Shown: positions 34,699-44,177 of the stretch, one piece after another | Layout: each line of letters opens with the position of its first letter | Numbering within the stretch: position 1 is the stretch's first letter | Source: Peteryoungia algae | GTDB lineage: Bacteria > Pseudomonadota > Alphaproteobacteria > Rhizobiales > Rhizobiaceae | Reading direction: 5' to 3' | Assembly: GCF_030369675.1 (NCBI RefSeq) | Contig: NZ_CP128477.1 | Coordinates: 4,048,501-4,112,500 of the forward strand | Length of the DNA: 64,000 nucleotides | Made by a program: the position numbers and the translations under genes | Notes under the pieces: model-generated | Database searches by the model: none | What the model was told of the DNA's origin: nothing | Seen by the model: the letters and a program-made list of their open reading frames with translations, nothing else

Positions 34699-36266
34699 GC
34701 AAGCTCGTCACCCCTTCCGAAGCTGTCTCGCGGATCCCGGATGAAGCTGTTGTGACGGTGTCCTCGTCTTCGGCGCTCGGCTGTCCGGATCTCGTCCTCG
34801 CTGCCCTGGGGCAACGCTTTGATGTTGAGGGCTATCCGCGCAATCTCACCATGCTGCATCCGATCGCCGCTGGAGACATGTATGGTGTCAAGGGCATCGA
34901 CCATATCGCGAAAGACGGCCTGATCAGCCGTGTGCTTGCCGGCTCTTATCCATCCGGTCCGTCGAACCTGCCCATGCCAGAGATCTGGAAGATGGTCGTC
35001 GAAAACAGGGTCGAGGCCTACAATGTCCCCTCGGGCATCATGTTCGACATGCACCGTGAGGCGGCTGCACGGCGTCCCGGCGTTTTGACGCGGATCGGCC
35101 TTGATACTTTCGTCGATCCCGTCCGCGAGGGCTGTGCGATGAATGAAAGAGCATCGGCCCGCCCCATCGTCAGCCGTGTGGAATTCGCCGGCGAAACCTG
35201 GCTGCACTTTGCCAACATCCATCCGGATGTCTGCATTCTCAGGGCCACCACTGCCGACGAGCGCGGCAATCTCACCTACGAACACGAGGGAGCCTATCTT
35301 GGCGGTCTCGAACAGGCGATCGCGACGCGCAACAATGGCGGTCTCGTCATCGCCCAGGTGAGCCGCGTCACCGCAGCCGGCAGTCTGCGTCCCCATGACG
35401 TGCGCGTCCCCGGCCATCTCGTTGACCTCGTCGTCCTGGATCCCGACCAGAAACAGACCTGCGAGACGCCATATGACCCGGCCATATCGGGGCAGATCAT
35501 GCGGCCCTGGTCGAGCTTCAAGCTGGCCGAACATGGCGTCGAGAAGGTCATCGCCCGCCGAGCCGCACTCGAACTGAAAGCGGGGATGACTGCCAATCTC
35601 GGCTTCGGCATCAGCGCGCAGGTGCCGCGCATCCTGCTTGAGGAAGGGCATCCCGAGGCGGTCACCTGGGCAATCGAACAGGGTGCCGTCGGCGGCATGC
35701 CGCTCACCGATTTTGCCTTCGGCTGCGCCTCGAATGCCGACGGTTTCATGCCCTCGCCACAGCAGTTCATCTATTTCCAGGGCGGCGGTTTCGACGTGTC
35801 TTTCCTGTCCTTCCTGGAGGTGGACGTGGAGGGCAATGTCAATGTCTCGAAGCTTGGCAAGAAGCCCTATCTGACCGCAGGCTGCGGCGGCTTCGTCGAC
35901 ATCACCGCGCATGCGAAGAAGATCGTTTTCTCCGGCTGGTTCGAGGCCGGTGCGACGGTCGACCTAACCGAAGACGGTATCCACGTCCGCAGTCCGGGCA
36001 AGTTCACGAAAATGGTGGAGAAGGTCGAACACGTGACCTTCTCCGGCCGCAGAGCCCGTGAGCAGGGGCAGGACGTTCTCTACGTCACCGAGCGTTGCGT
36101 GATGCGCCTGACGGCGAGCGGTCTCGTCGCAACCGAGATCATGCCGGGCATTGAACCCGAGCGGGACATCGTCGTTGCCTCGCACGGCCGGGTGAAAATC
36201 GCACCGGATGCGCACGTCATGTCGACATCCCTCCTGTCGATGGATCCGATGGGGTGGGCACCATGA
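34695..36266 (+). CDS. Acyl-CoA:acetate CoA-transferase (YdiF/propionate CoA-transferase family)
   Basis: A protein of 523 aa with both halves of a family I CoA-transferase in one chain. Catalytic Glu is in AIEQGAVGGMPL; the N-terminal half carries the glycine-containing CoA site. The start is TTG overlapping the upstream stop (TTGA), with GGAGG six bases before. It exchanges CoA between short acyl chains, so the operon's pathway passes through an acyl-CoA. It overlaps the hydratase gene by ATGA. Confidence 0.9.
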   Translation: MSKLVTPSEAVSRIPDEAVVTVSSSSALGCPDLVLAALGQRFDVEGYPRNLTMLHPIAAGDMYGVKGIDHIAKDGLISRVLAGSYPSGPSNLPMPEIWKMVVENRVEAYNVPSGIMFDMHREAAARRPGVLTRIGLDTFVDPVREGCAMNERASARPIVSRVEFAGETWLHFANIHPDVCILRATTADERGNLTYEHEGAYLGGLEQAIATRNNGGLVIAQVSRVTAAGSLRPHDVRVPGHLVDLVVLDPDQKQTCETPYDPAISGQIMRPWSSFKLAEHGVEKVIARRAALELKAGMTANLGFGISAQVPRILLEEGHPEAVTWAIEQGAVGGMPLTDFAFGCASNADGFMPSPQQFIYFQGGGFDVSFLSFLEVDVEGNVNVSKLGKKPYLTAGCGGFVDITAHAKKIVFSGWFEAGATVDLTEDGIHVRSPGKFTKMVEKVEHVTFSGRRAREQGQDVLYVTERCVMRLTASGLVATEIMPGIEPERDIVVASHGRVKIAPDAHVMSTSLLSMDPMGWAP

Positions 36267-37030
36267 GCGCGGTTCACCTGGAGATCACAGACGGGACCGC
36301 GGAGATTCGGCTGGATAATCCTGCCAAGCTCAATGCCTTCACCGTCGAAATGCTGGCGCAGCTGGCCGACCATCTCGACCGACTTGATAGGGCGCAGGAC
36401 GTTCGTTGCGTCATCGTCACGGCTGAAGGCGAGCGGGCCTTCTGCGCAGGGGCCGACATCAACGCCTGGGGCGATCTGACGCCCGCCGAATTCGCCCGGC
36501 ACTGGGTGCGCGATGGGCACCGCATCTTTGATCGCCTCGCACGATTGTCGAAGCCGGTGATCGCGGCCATGGCGGGTCACGCCTTTGGCGGCGGTCTGGA
36601 ACTTGCTGCCGCCTGCGATGTCAGGGTCATGACCCCGAACGCGACGATTGCGCTTCCGGAAGCTCATGTCGGCATCGTCCCGGGCTGGTCGGGTACGCAG
36701 CGCCTGGGCCGGCTGCTCCCCGAACCGGTCTTGAAGGAGATGGCCCTCTTCGGTCGGCGGATCTCTGCCGAGCGGGCACATGCCTTCGGGTTCGTGGCCG
36801 AGGTCTCGGCAAACCCTGCCGAGACGGCCCGAAGCATGGCCCAGGCGGTCCGCGGTCTATCCCCGCGTTCCGTCGAAGTGGCGAAATTCATGATCCATGC
36901 GGGCCGGGGCGAAGATCGCGACGCAATGATCGAGGCACTCGGCAGTGCCGCAATTTCGGCCAGTGCCGATCGCGACGAAGGTGTCGCCGCCTTCTGCGCG
37001 AAACGCAAACCCGCATTCTCTGGAGAATGA
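36263..37030 (+). CDS. Enoyl-CoA hydratase/isomerase family protein
   Basis: A protein of 255 aa of the crotonase fold. FCAGADINAWGDL and the oxyanion loop AGHAFGGGLELAAACD are present. In the second active-site stretch (ALPEAHVGIVPGWSGTQRL) the usual Glu of GxxPGxG... is in the PEAHVG position, while the next loop has PGWSG rather than PGGGG, a form seen in several non-hydratase crotonases. It acts on the acyl-CoA made by the preceding gene's product. Confidence 0.9.
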   Translation: MSAVHLEITDGTAEIRLDNPAKLNAFTVEMLAQLADHLDRLDRAQDVRCVIVTAEGERAFCAGADINAWGDLTPAEFARHWVRDGHRIFDRLARLSKPVIAAMAGHAFGGGLELAAACDVRVMTPNATIALPEAHVGIVPGWSGTQRLGRLLPEPVLKEMALFGRRISAERAHAFGFVAEVSANPAETARSMAQAVRGLSPRSVEVAKFMIHAGRGEDRDAMIEALGSAAISASADRDEGVAAFCAKRKPAFSGE

Positions 37031-37031
37031 C

Positions 37032-38570
37032 ATGAACGACATGACCATGACCGCGACCGTCTCGCATCCGCTGCCAGAAGCACCCTTCGAAGGCCGCCAC
37101 CTGATTGACGGCATCTGGCAGGAGAGTGCTGATAGCGCGACCTTCGACAGGGTGTCGCCCTCTCACGGCGTCGTCGTCAGCCGTTCCGCCCGCGGTGGTG
37201 CCAAGGAAACCGAAGCCGCGATTGCAGCGGCACGGCGGGCCTTCAATGGTGGCAAGTGGAGCCGCGCGACCGGCAAGGAGCGGTCGATGTTTCTGCTCAG
37301 GGTCGCCGATTTGATCGAGGCCAATGTCGAGCGCATGGCGCTGCTCGAAACGCTCGAAAGCGGCAAGCCGATTTCCCAGTCCCGCGGTGAGGTCGCAGGT
37401 GCCGCCGACCTCTGGCGTTATGCGGCCGCCCTTGCCCGTACCCTGCATGGCGACAGTCACAATTCACTGGGCGAAGAGATGCTGGCCGTCGTGCTTAAAG
37501 AACCGATCGGCGTCGTCTCGATCATCACGCCCTGGAATTTCCCCTTCTGGATTCTCAGTCAGAAGCTGCCATTTGCCCTCGCCGCAGGCTGTACCTGCGT
37601 GATCAAGCCGTCGGAAATGACCCCCTCGACGACCGTGATGCTGGGAGAGCTTCTGGTCGAAGCGGGATTGCCTGCCGGCGTCGTCAACATCGTCCTCGGT
37701 TTCGGCCAGCCGGTCGGCGCGCTGATGGCGGAACATGCTGATGTCGACATGGTGAGCTTCACCGGGTCGACCGCCGTCGGCAAGGCGATCAGTGCGGTTG
37801 CCTCAAGGACACTGAAGAAGGTCGCGCTCGAATTGGGTGGCAAGAACCCGCAGGTCGTCTTCCCGGATGCCGACCTGGATGCTGCTGCCGATGCGATCAC
37901 CTTCGGCGTCTACTTCAACGCGGGCGAATGCTGCAATTCCGGCAGCCGCATCATCGTGCACGAGGACATTGCGGACGCCCTGGTCGGGAAGGTTGTGGCA
38001 CTTTCGCGCAAGGTCGCATTCGGCGATCCGCTCAATCCCGAGACCCAGGTCGGTGCGATTATCTCCACGACCCATCAGCAAAAGATCGCGGCCTATGTGC
38101 GCGATGCGGTAGCCGCAGGCGCCAGTCTTGCCCTCGGAGGCAAGGCTGTAAGTCACCCTGGCTTGCCTGGCGAGTTCTACGCACCAACCGTGGTCACCAA
38201 TGTCACACCTGACATGCCGATCGCCCGCGAGGAGGTCTTCGGCCCGGTACTTGCCGTCCTGACCTTCAAGACGATGGAAGAGGCGGTCTCGCTGGTCAAC
38301 GATGCGTCCTATGGCCTCTCGGCCGGCGTCTGGAGCGAGAACGTGCACACTTGCCTTGCCTTCGCGCGCCGCGCAGAGGCCGGCACCGTCTGGACCAATA
38401 CCTGGATGGACGGCTTTCCGGAGGTTGCCTTCGGCGGTTTCAAGCAGAGCGGGCAGGGCCGCGAGAATGGCCGCTACGGCCTTGATGAATTCCTGGAGAT
38501 CAAATCCGTCGTGATGCGCATTGGCCAGACGAGGCCAAATTGGGTCAGGGGCCAGCAGGACCATGATTGA
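37032..38570 (+). CDS. Aldehyde dehydrogenase
   Basis: A protein of 512 aa. The general-base Glu267 (VALELGGKNPQ) and nucleophile Cys301 (FNAGECCNSGSR) are intact; PWNFPFW, FTGSTAVGK and the C-terminal FGGFKQSGQGREN are usual. It resembles betaine/gamma-glutamyl-aldehyde dehydrogenases in layout. An adjacent Cys (300) is common in that branch. GGAGAATGAC precedes the ATG. Last gene of the operon, convergent with LacI. Confidence 0.94.
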   Translation: MNDMTMTATVSHPLPEAPFEGRHLIDGIWQESADSATFDRVSPSHGVVVSRSARGGAKETEAAIAAARRAFNGGKWSRATGKERSMFLLRVADLIEANVERMALLETLESGKPISQSRGEVAGAADLWRYAAALARTLHGDSHNSLGEEMLAVVLKEPIGVVSIITPWNFPFWILSQKLPFALAAGCTCVIKPSEMTPSTTVMLGELLVEAGLPAGVVNIVLGFGQPVGALMAEHADVDMVSFTGSTAVGKAISAVASRTLKKVALELGGKNPQVVFPDADLDAAADAITFGVYFNAGECCNSGSRIIVHEDIADALVGKVVALSRKVAFGDPLNPETQVGAIISTTHQQKIAAYVRDAVAAGASLALGGKAVSHPGLPGEFYAPTVVTNVTPDMPIAREEVFGPVLAVLTFKTMEEAVSLVNDASYGLSAGVWSENVHTCLAFARRAEAGTVWTNTWMDGFPEVAFGGFKQSGQGRENGRYGLDEFLEIKSVVMRIGQTRPNWVRGQQDHD

Positions 38571-38616
38571 GGCAGGCTTCACACCCTTGCGACAACGCCG
38601 CGATGCGAGCGCGCCT

Positions 38617-39642
38617 TTATGTCAGTATTTTCTGCAGGATGTTCACGTCCGCGCCGGAAATCCTTTGGAGCAGCAGCTTGGCCAGATGCTCGCCGGCCTC
38701 CGTGAGATCCTCGTAGATCGTGTCCACGCCGGGCTGAATATCGGTAAGAAGTTGCGAGGTCTGCTTGGCGACGATGTCGTATTCCGATCCGAGCGACCAG
38801 CCGCCATCTGCAAGTCCGGTAATCGCGGCCATGGCCGAGACTTCGCCCGGGCATATTATGGCGTCCGGCGGGTCGGGACGGTCGAGGCGATGCCGGAAAT
38901 AGTCCCTCACGACGCCGGCTTTCGAGTCATGGTTGATCCCGTCCGCGAGTTCAAACGGTATTCCGGCTTCGCGGACAGCCGTCATGAAGCCATGCAGCAT
39001 GTGTTGGCTGAAAGTCAGTCGCCTGGGAGGCAGGATGATCGTCAATTTCCGGCGGCCCTTGGCAATCAGCCGGCGGGCGGCCTCATAGGCGAAGGCATAG
39101 TTGTCGTAATCGACGAAGGGGTGTTCCGTCGCAAATTCGGTCCTGCCATGGCTGACGAAGGGAAAGTCCTTTTCGCTCAGGAGGCGAACGCGGGGGTCGA
39201 GCGTCTCGGTACGTGTGAAGATCAGGCCATCAGCGAGGTTGTTTCGGATGATGTGCTCGACGGCTTCAATGTTCGATTCGTCAAGGAAGTTCGGCATGAC
39301 GATCAGGTGGTACGGCGTGCCTTTCAGCGCCTTGGTCACGCCGTAGAGAAGCGAAGTTCCGAAGCCGAGAATTTCCTCGTGCGGATCGAGGAGCACGCCG
39401 ATGACGTTTGTCCGCCCGGTCTTCAGGCGCTGCGCTGCTCTATCCGGCACATAGCCCAAAGCCCCCGCGATTTCACGAACACGCTCGCGCGTCGTGATGC
39501 TGATCAAAGGGTCACCGGCAAGCGCTCTCGATACGGTGGTGACGGCGATCCCTGCGGCTTCGGCCACGGTCTTGAGCGTCGGCCTGGATGGCGATCCCTG
39601 CTTGCTTCGTTTTTCGGATGCTCTGGTCGTGGTCTCGCGCAC
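38617..39642 (-). CDS. LacI-family transcriptional regulator
   Basis: A protein of 341 aa, GTG start. Helix-turn-helix TLKTVAEAAGIAVTTVSRALAGDPLIS and hinge, then a periplasmic-binding-like sugar domain. It carries an N-terminal extension of about 20 basic residues, longer than usual, so a later start is conceivable. It is divergent from the CUT1 sugar ABC operon, and LacI-type palindromes lie in the shared region, so autoregulation and repression of the transporter are likely. It may also control the convergent aldehyde dehydrogenase operon. Confidence 0.92.
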   Translation of the reverse strand: MRETTTRASEKRSKQGSPSRPTLKTVAEAAGIAVTTVSRALAGDPLISITTRERVREIAGALGYVPDRAAQRLKTGRTNVIGVLLDPHEEILGFGTSLLYGVTKALKGTPYHLIVMPNFLDESNIEAVEHIIRNNLADGLIFTRTETLDPRVRLLSEKDFPFVSHGRTEFATEHPFVDYDNYAFAYEAARRLIAKGRRKLTIILPPRRLTFSQHMLHGFMTAVREAGIPFELADGINHDSKAGVVRDYFRHRLDRPDPPDAIICPGEVSAMAAITGLADGGWSLGSEYDIVAKQTSQLLTDIQPGVDTIYEDLTEAGEHLAKLLLQRISGADVNILQKILT

Positions 39643-39721
39643 TTTCGGGGATCTTTACCATTTCGACAACGGATGAACTTAACGCCATGTGAAACTGGTC
39701 GCAAGCACATGCGATCGATTT

Positions 39722-39737
39722 TTTAAAACGATTTAAT
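39722..39737. promoter_or_regulatory. LacI-type operator near the lacI gene
   Basis: TTAAAACGATTTAA around a central CG (39729-39730), palindromic except at the innermost pair, 80 bp before the LacI start. Similar to the better site at 39837-39856; together they could loop. Confidence 0.55.
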
Positions 39738-39824
39738 GTTGTGTGCGTTTCGGAAAGGCGGGGTGTAGTGCCATGGGCCCGGTATTTGTGCCGTTAACGC
39801 CGAGAATGCGGAGACTGACAGTTC

Positions 39825-39856
39825 TTGACTTTGCAAAATTTGTAACGTTTTAAATT
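39825..39856 (+). promoter_or_regulatory. Promoter and LacI-type operator of the sugar ABC operon
   Basis: TTGACT (39825-39830) with a TTTTAA/TTAAAT -10 17-19 bases on. The 20-bp site AATTTGTAACGTTTTAAATT (39837-39856) is palindromic around CG except for two inner pairs and covers the spacer and -10, so repressor binding would block RNA polymerase. Confidence 0.65.
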
Positions 39857-39939
39857 GTAGCTCGGCGCTCGGGAACGGAGGTTCTTGGCATCGGGATGGC
39901 GGGTGGGAGACCCGATAACTTGTGAATGAGGAGGATGAA

Positions 39940-41184
39940 ATGAGCAAGTTCCTGACAACGACTGCAATTGCACTGACAATGATGGCGGGTGCCGCCAAGG
40001 CGACCGATGTGGAGGTGCTCCATTGGTGGACCTCTGGTGGTGAAGCCGCAGCTCTCAACGTTCTGAAGGAGGATCTGAACGGCAAGGGTATCGGCTGGGT
40101 CGACATGCCGGTCGCCGGCGGCGGCGGCGAGGCTGCAATGACTGCATTGCGTGCCCGCGTCACGGCCGGAGATTCGCCAACAGCCGTCCAGATGCTCGGC
40201 TTCGACATCCTTGACTGGGCGGAGCAGGGTGCGCTCGGCAATCTCGACGAAGTTGCGAATGCTGAAGGCTGGGACAAGGTGGTGCCGGAAGCGCTGCAGA
40301 AGTTCTCGAAATATGACGGTCACTGGATCGCTGCCCCGGTCAACGTTCACTCGACCAACTGGGTGTGGATCAACAAGGCAGCACTCGATGCGGCCGGTGG
40401 CAAGGCGCCCGAGAGCTGGGACGAACTCGTCGCTGTCCTCGACAAGATGAAGGCGAATGGCATCACCCCGCTCGCCCATGGTGGTCAGCCATGGCAGGAC
40501 GCCACCGTTTTCGACGGCGTCGTGCTTTCCAAAGGCAATGACTTCTACAAGAAGGCCTTCATCGACCTCGACGAAGAAACGCTTGGTGGTGCCGAGATGG
40601 CGGACGCTTTCGATCGCCTGATGAAGCTGCGCAGCTATGCCGACGACAACTTCTCCGGCCGCGACTGGAACCTTGCTTCGGCCATGGTCATCGAGGGCAA
40701 GGCCGGCATGCAGATGATGGGTGACTGGGCCAAGGGCGAATTTCTGAAGGCCGGCCAAAAGCCGGGCGAGGACTTTGTTTGCATCCGTTTCCCCGGAACG
40801 CAGGGCTCGGTAACGTTCAACTCCGACCAGTTCGCGATGTTCAACGTTTCGGGTGACGACAATGTCAAGGCGCAGATGGCCATGGCCTCCGCGATCGAAA
40901 GCCCGAAATTCCAGTCGGCCTTCAATGTCGTCAAGGGATCCGTCCCGGCCCGCACGGATGTGCCGGACACCGATTTCGACGATTGCGGCAAGAAGGGCAT
41001 GAAGGACCTGGCCGCAGCAAGCTCCGCAGGGTCGCTCTTCGGCTCCATGGCGCATGGCCATGCCGCTCCGGCTGCCGTGAAGAACGCCGTCTATGACGTC
41101 GTGACCAAGGCCTTCAACGGCGGCTTCAAGGATGGCGCAGAGGCAGCCACGGCGCTTGCCCAGGCCGTAGCCGCCGCAAGGTAA
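39940..41184 (+). CDS. Sugar ABC transporter binding protein (CUT1)
   Basis: A protein of 414 aa with signal peptide (cleavage after AKA-TDV). The pattern [32 protein letters not shown] and NSDQFAMF is that of family 1 sugar binding proteins close to the glucose/mannose branch (GtsA-like). GAGGAGG ribosome site. First gene of the LacI-regulated operon. It is followed by two strong stem-loops. Confidence 0.93.
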   Translation: MSKFLTTTAIALTMMAGAAKATDVEVLHWWTSGGEAAALNVLKEDLNGKGIGWVDMPVAGGGGEAAMTALRARVTAGDSPTAVQMLGFDILDWAEQGALGNLDEVANAEGWDKVVPEALQKFSKYDGHWIAAPVNVHSTNWVWINKAALDAAGGKAPESWDELVAVLDKMKANGITPLAHGGQPWQDATVFDGVVLSKGNDFYKKAFIDLDEETLGGAEMADAFDRLMKLRSYADDNFSGRDWNLASAMVIEGKAGMQMMGDWAKGEFLKAGQKPGEDFVCIRFPGTQGSVTFNSDQFAMFNVSGDDNVKAQMAMASAIESPKFQSAFNVVKGSVPARTDVPDTDFDDCGKKGMKDLAAASSAGSLFGSMAHGHAAPAAVKNAVYDVVTKAFNGGFKDGAEAATALAQAVAAAR

Positions 41185-41191
41185 CCTCCCC

Positions 41192-41221
41192 GTCTCGAGC
41201 GGCCTTCTCGTCGCTCGAGAC
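41192..41221 (+). other. Stem-loop 1 after sugar binding-protein gene
   Basis: GTCTCGAGCG and CGCTCGAGAC, a perfect 10-bp stem with a 10-base loop, eight bases after the binding-protein stop. It probably protects the upstream mRNA or lowers read-through. Confidence 0.75.
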
Positions 41222-41225
41222 CCCT

Positions 41226-41259
41226 CCGACGCCGTCTGCAAGGTGAGCGACGGCGTCGG
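41226..41259 (+). other. Stem-loop 2 after sugar binding-protein gene
   Basis: CCGACGCCGTC and GACGGCGTCGG, a perfect 11-bp stem with a 12-base loop, followed by TCTTTCC. It may work as a weak terminator before the permease genes. Confidence 0.75.
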
Positions 41260-41288
41260 TCTTTCCATACCGTAAAGGGAGACCCCTC

Positions 41289-42182
41289 ATGACAGGCTCG
41301 ACCAGGGCTGACTTGCGCACCCGCGTCCAGGATTGGCTGCCGAAGCTGGTGCTTGCGCCCTCATTCGCCGTCATTCTGCTGTTCGTCTACGGGTTCATCC
41401 TGTTCACGATCTTCTTGTCCTTCACCGGCTCGAAGATGCTGCCCATCTACAACTTTGTCGGCTTCACCAATTACAGCCGGCTCTGGGCACAGGAGAATTG
41501 GCACATCGCGATCAGCAATATCGCAATCTTCGCCAGTCTCTATATCGTCATCTGCACGGCGCTCGGTCTGACATTGGCGATTTTCCTCGACCAGAAGATC
41601 CGGGGCGAGGGGCTGTTGCGCCCGATCTATCTCTACCCGATGGCATTGTCCTTCATCGTCACCGGCACGGCCTGGAAATGGTTTCTCGATCCTGGCATCG
41701 GGCTCGAGCGGATCATACGTCTCTGGGGCTGGGAGAGCTTTTCCTTCGCCTGGATCAAGGACAATGACATGGCGATCTACACCATCGTCATCGCGGCGGT
41801 CTGGCAGACCAGCGGCTTCGTCATGGCCATGTTCCTCGCCGGCCTGCGCGGCATCGACAACGAGATTCTGAAGGCGGCCCAGATCGATGGCGCCTCGAGC
41901 TTCCAGCTCTATCGCCGGATCGTAATTCCCATGCTTCGCCCGGCCTTCCTCTCGGCTTTCGTTATCCTCAGCCACCTCGCGATCAAGTCCTACGATCTCG
42001 TCATCGCGCTCACCGGTGGGGGGCCAGGGCGCGCCACCGAGATGCCCGCGACCTTCATGTATTCCTACACATTCACCCGCAATCAGATGGGCGTCGGTTC
42101 GGCCTCCGCCGTAATAATGCTGATGACCATCGCGGCCATCATGGTTCCCTATCTCTATGCCGAACTGAAGGAGAAGCACTGA
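41289..42182 (+). CDS. Sugar ABC transporter permease 1
   Basis: A protein of 297 aa with six helices and EAA loop (NEILKAAQIDGASSFQLYRRIVIP). MalF-type partner of the next gene. Start overlaps nothing; GGGAGA is seven bases upstream. Stop shares a base with the next start (TGATG). Confidence 0.93.
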   Translation: MTGSTRADLRTRVQDWLPKLVLAPSFAVILLFVYGFILFTIFLSFTGSKMLPIYNFVGFTNYSRLWAQENWHIAISNIAIFASLYIVICTALGLTLAIFLDQKIRGEGLLRPIYLYPMALSFIVTGTAWKWFLDPGIGLERIIRLWGWESFSFAWIKDNDMAIYTIVIAAVWQTSGFVMAMFLAGLRGIDNEILKAAQIDGASSFQLYRRIVIPMLRPAFLSAFVILSHLAIKSYDLVIALTGGGPGRATEMPATFMYSYTFTRNQMGVGSASAVIMLMTIAAIMVPYLYAELKEKH

Positions 42183-43060
42183 TGTCTGCCGTCAGCCAGG
42201 ACACCGCGGTCAGGACCGGTCGCGTTACCCGCACCTTCATCTATCTGGTGCTTCTTCTTTTCGCGCTTTTCTACCTGCTGCCTCTCTATGTGATGGGCAT
42301 CAATTCGCTGAAGCCGCTGCCGGAGATCACCGGTGGCAACATGATGGCGCTGCCCGACACCTGGACCCTGGACGCCTGGCGCTCCGCCTGGTCGACCGCC
42401 CAGATCGGCGTCTCGCCCACCGGCCTCAAGCCCTACTTTCTGAATTCCATGCTGATGGTCGTGCCGGCCGTTGCCATCTCCACGATCCTCGGCGCGCTCA
42501 ATGGCTACGTGCTGACAAAATGGCGCTTCCGCGGCGACACGATCATCTTCGGTCTGATGCTGTTCTCCTGCTTCATCCCGTTCCAGATCGTGCTGATCCC
42601 GATGGCGCTGGTGCTCGGTAAGCTCGGGCTCGCCGGCTCCGTTCCAGGCCTCGTCCTGGTGCATGTGGTCTATGGTATCGGCTTCACCACGCTCTACTAC
42701 CGCAACTACTACGCCACCTTCCCGACGGAGCTGGTCAAGGCGGCACAGATCGATGGTGCCGGCTTCTTCCGCATCTTCTGGCGCATCCTGCTGCCGGTCT
42801 CAGGCCCGATCACGGTCGTCTCGGTGATCTGGCAGTTCACCAACATCTGGAACGACTTCCTGTTCGGCGTGTCCTTCGGCGGCACCAGCCAGCCAATGAC
42901 GGCGGCGCTGAACAACCTCGTTCAGTCTTCCACGGGCGTGAAGGAATACAACGTCCACTTCGCGGGCGCGATCATCGCCGCCCTTCCTACTCTTCTCGTC
43001 TACGTCGTCGCCGGGCGCTATTTCGTGCGCGGACTGATGGCCGGTTCAGTCAAAGGATAA
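42182..43060 (+). CDS. Sugar ABC transporter permease 2
   Basis: A protein of 292 aa, MalG-type, six helices, EAA loop (ELVKAAQIDGAGFFRIFWRILLP). Translation is coupled to permease 1. The IWNDFLFGVSF segment is usual for the glucose/mannose importers of rhizobia. Confidence 0.93.
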   Translation: MSAVSQDTAVRTGRVTRTFIYLVLLLFALFYLLPLYVMGINSLKPLPEITGGNMMALPDTWTLDAWRSAWSTAQIGVSPTGLKPYFLNSMLMVVPAVAISTILGALNGYVLTKWRFRGDTIIFGLMLFSCFIPFQIVLIPMALVLGKLGLAGSVPGLVLVHVVYGIGFTTLYYRNYYATFPTELVKAAQIDGAGFFRIFWRILLPVSGPITVVSVIWQFTNIWNDFLFGVSFGGTSQPMTAALNNLVQSSTGVKEYNVHFAGAIIAALPTLLVYVVAGRYFVRGLMAGSVKG

Positions 43061-43064
43061 GATC

Positions 43065-44177
43065 ATGGGCTTTCTCGACATCCGGAACGTCACCAAGTCC
43101 TATGGGCAGCTCGAAGTCTTGCATCGCGTCGACATCGCGGTCGAGGAGGGGGAGTTCCTCGTGCTCGTCGGCCCCTCCGGCTGCGGCAAGTCGACCCTTC
43201 TCGGCATGATCGCGGGCCTCGAGCCCATTTCCTCCGGTGAGATCGCGATCAAGGACCGCGTCATCAATGGGGTTCACCCGTCAAAGCGCAACATCGCGAT
43301 GGTCTTCCAGTCCTATGCGCTCTATCCGAACATGACCGTGGGGCAGAACATCACCTTCGGCCTCGAGATGCATGGCGTGCCGAAGCCGGAACGCGAAAAA
43401 GCGCTGCTGGATGTCGCCAAGCTCCTGCAGATCGATCATCTCACCGACCGAAAGCCCGGGCAGCTCTCCGGTGGCCAGCGCCAGCGCGTTGCCATGGGCC
43501 GTGCCTTGGTGCGCGATCCGGACGTCTTTCTCTTCGACGAGCCGCTTTCCAACCTTGATGCCAAGCTGCGCGTCGATATGCGCACCGAGATCAAGAAACT
43601 GCATGCCAAGCTCAAGCGCACCATCGTCTACGTCACCCATGACCAGATCGAGGCGATGACGCTCTCGACCCGGATCGCCGTGATGAACAAGGGTTACATC
43701 CAGCAGCTCGGCACGCCGAAGGAGATCTACGACACCCCGGCCAATGTCTTTGTCGCCACCTTCATGGGAAGTCCTGCGATGAATGTCGTGCCGGCGCGCG
43801 TCGTCGTCGCCAATGGTGTGCCGCATGCCGAAGTCGTGCTGGGGGACGACTCGAAGAGCTTGCTCGCCTTCAGCCAGCCCGGGCTCGCCGCTTGGGATGG
43901 CCGCGAGATATTGCTCGGCATCCGGCCCGAAGCAATCACCGATCCCGAAGGAGCGGACCGCAAGTCGCAAAACATTGTCAGTCTGAAGAACCGGGTGATC
44001 GTGACCGAGCCGGCAGGCTCCGACACCTTCGTCACCATGAGCCTCGGAGCTAGAGATGTGATTGCGCGCATGCGGGCCGATGTCGATATCGCCGGCGGTG
44101 ACGACTTCGAATTCGCTGTCAACATGGAGAAGGCTGTGGCCTTCGACCCGAAGACGGAAGAGCGCATCCGGAAATGA
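43065..44177 (+). CDS. Sugar ABC transporter ATPase (MalK/UgpC type)
   Basis: A protein of 370 aa: Walker A GPSGCGKST (36-44), Q-loop VFQSYALYPNM, signature LSGGQRQR, Walker B FLFDEP, switch His (YVTHDQIEAMT) and a TOBE domain of about 130 residues. Its stop overlaps the GMC gene start (ATGA), so transport and catabolism genes are one transcript. Confidence 0.95.
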   Translation: MGFLDIRNVTKSYGQLEVLHRVDIAVEEGEFLVLVGPSGCGKSTLLGMIAGLEPISSGEIAIKDRVINGVHPSKRNIAMVFQSYALYPNMTVGQNITFGLEMHGVPKPEREKALLDVAKLLQIDHLTDRKPGQLSGGQRQRVAMGRALVRDPDVFLFDEPLSNLDAKLRVDMRTEIKKLHAKLKRTIVYVTHDQIEAMTLSTRIAVMNKGYIQQLGTPKEIYDTPANVFVATFMGSPAMNVVPARVVVANGVPHAEVVLGDDSKSLLAFSQPGLAAWDGREILLGIRPEAITDPEGADRKSQNIVSLKNRVIVTEPAGSDTFVTMSLGARDVIARMRADVDIAGGDDFEFAVNMEKAVAFDPKTEERIRK

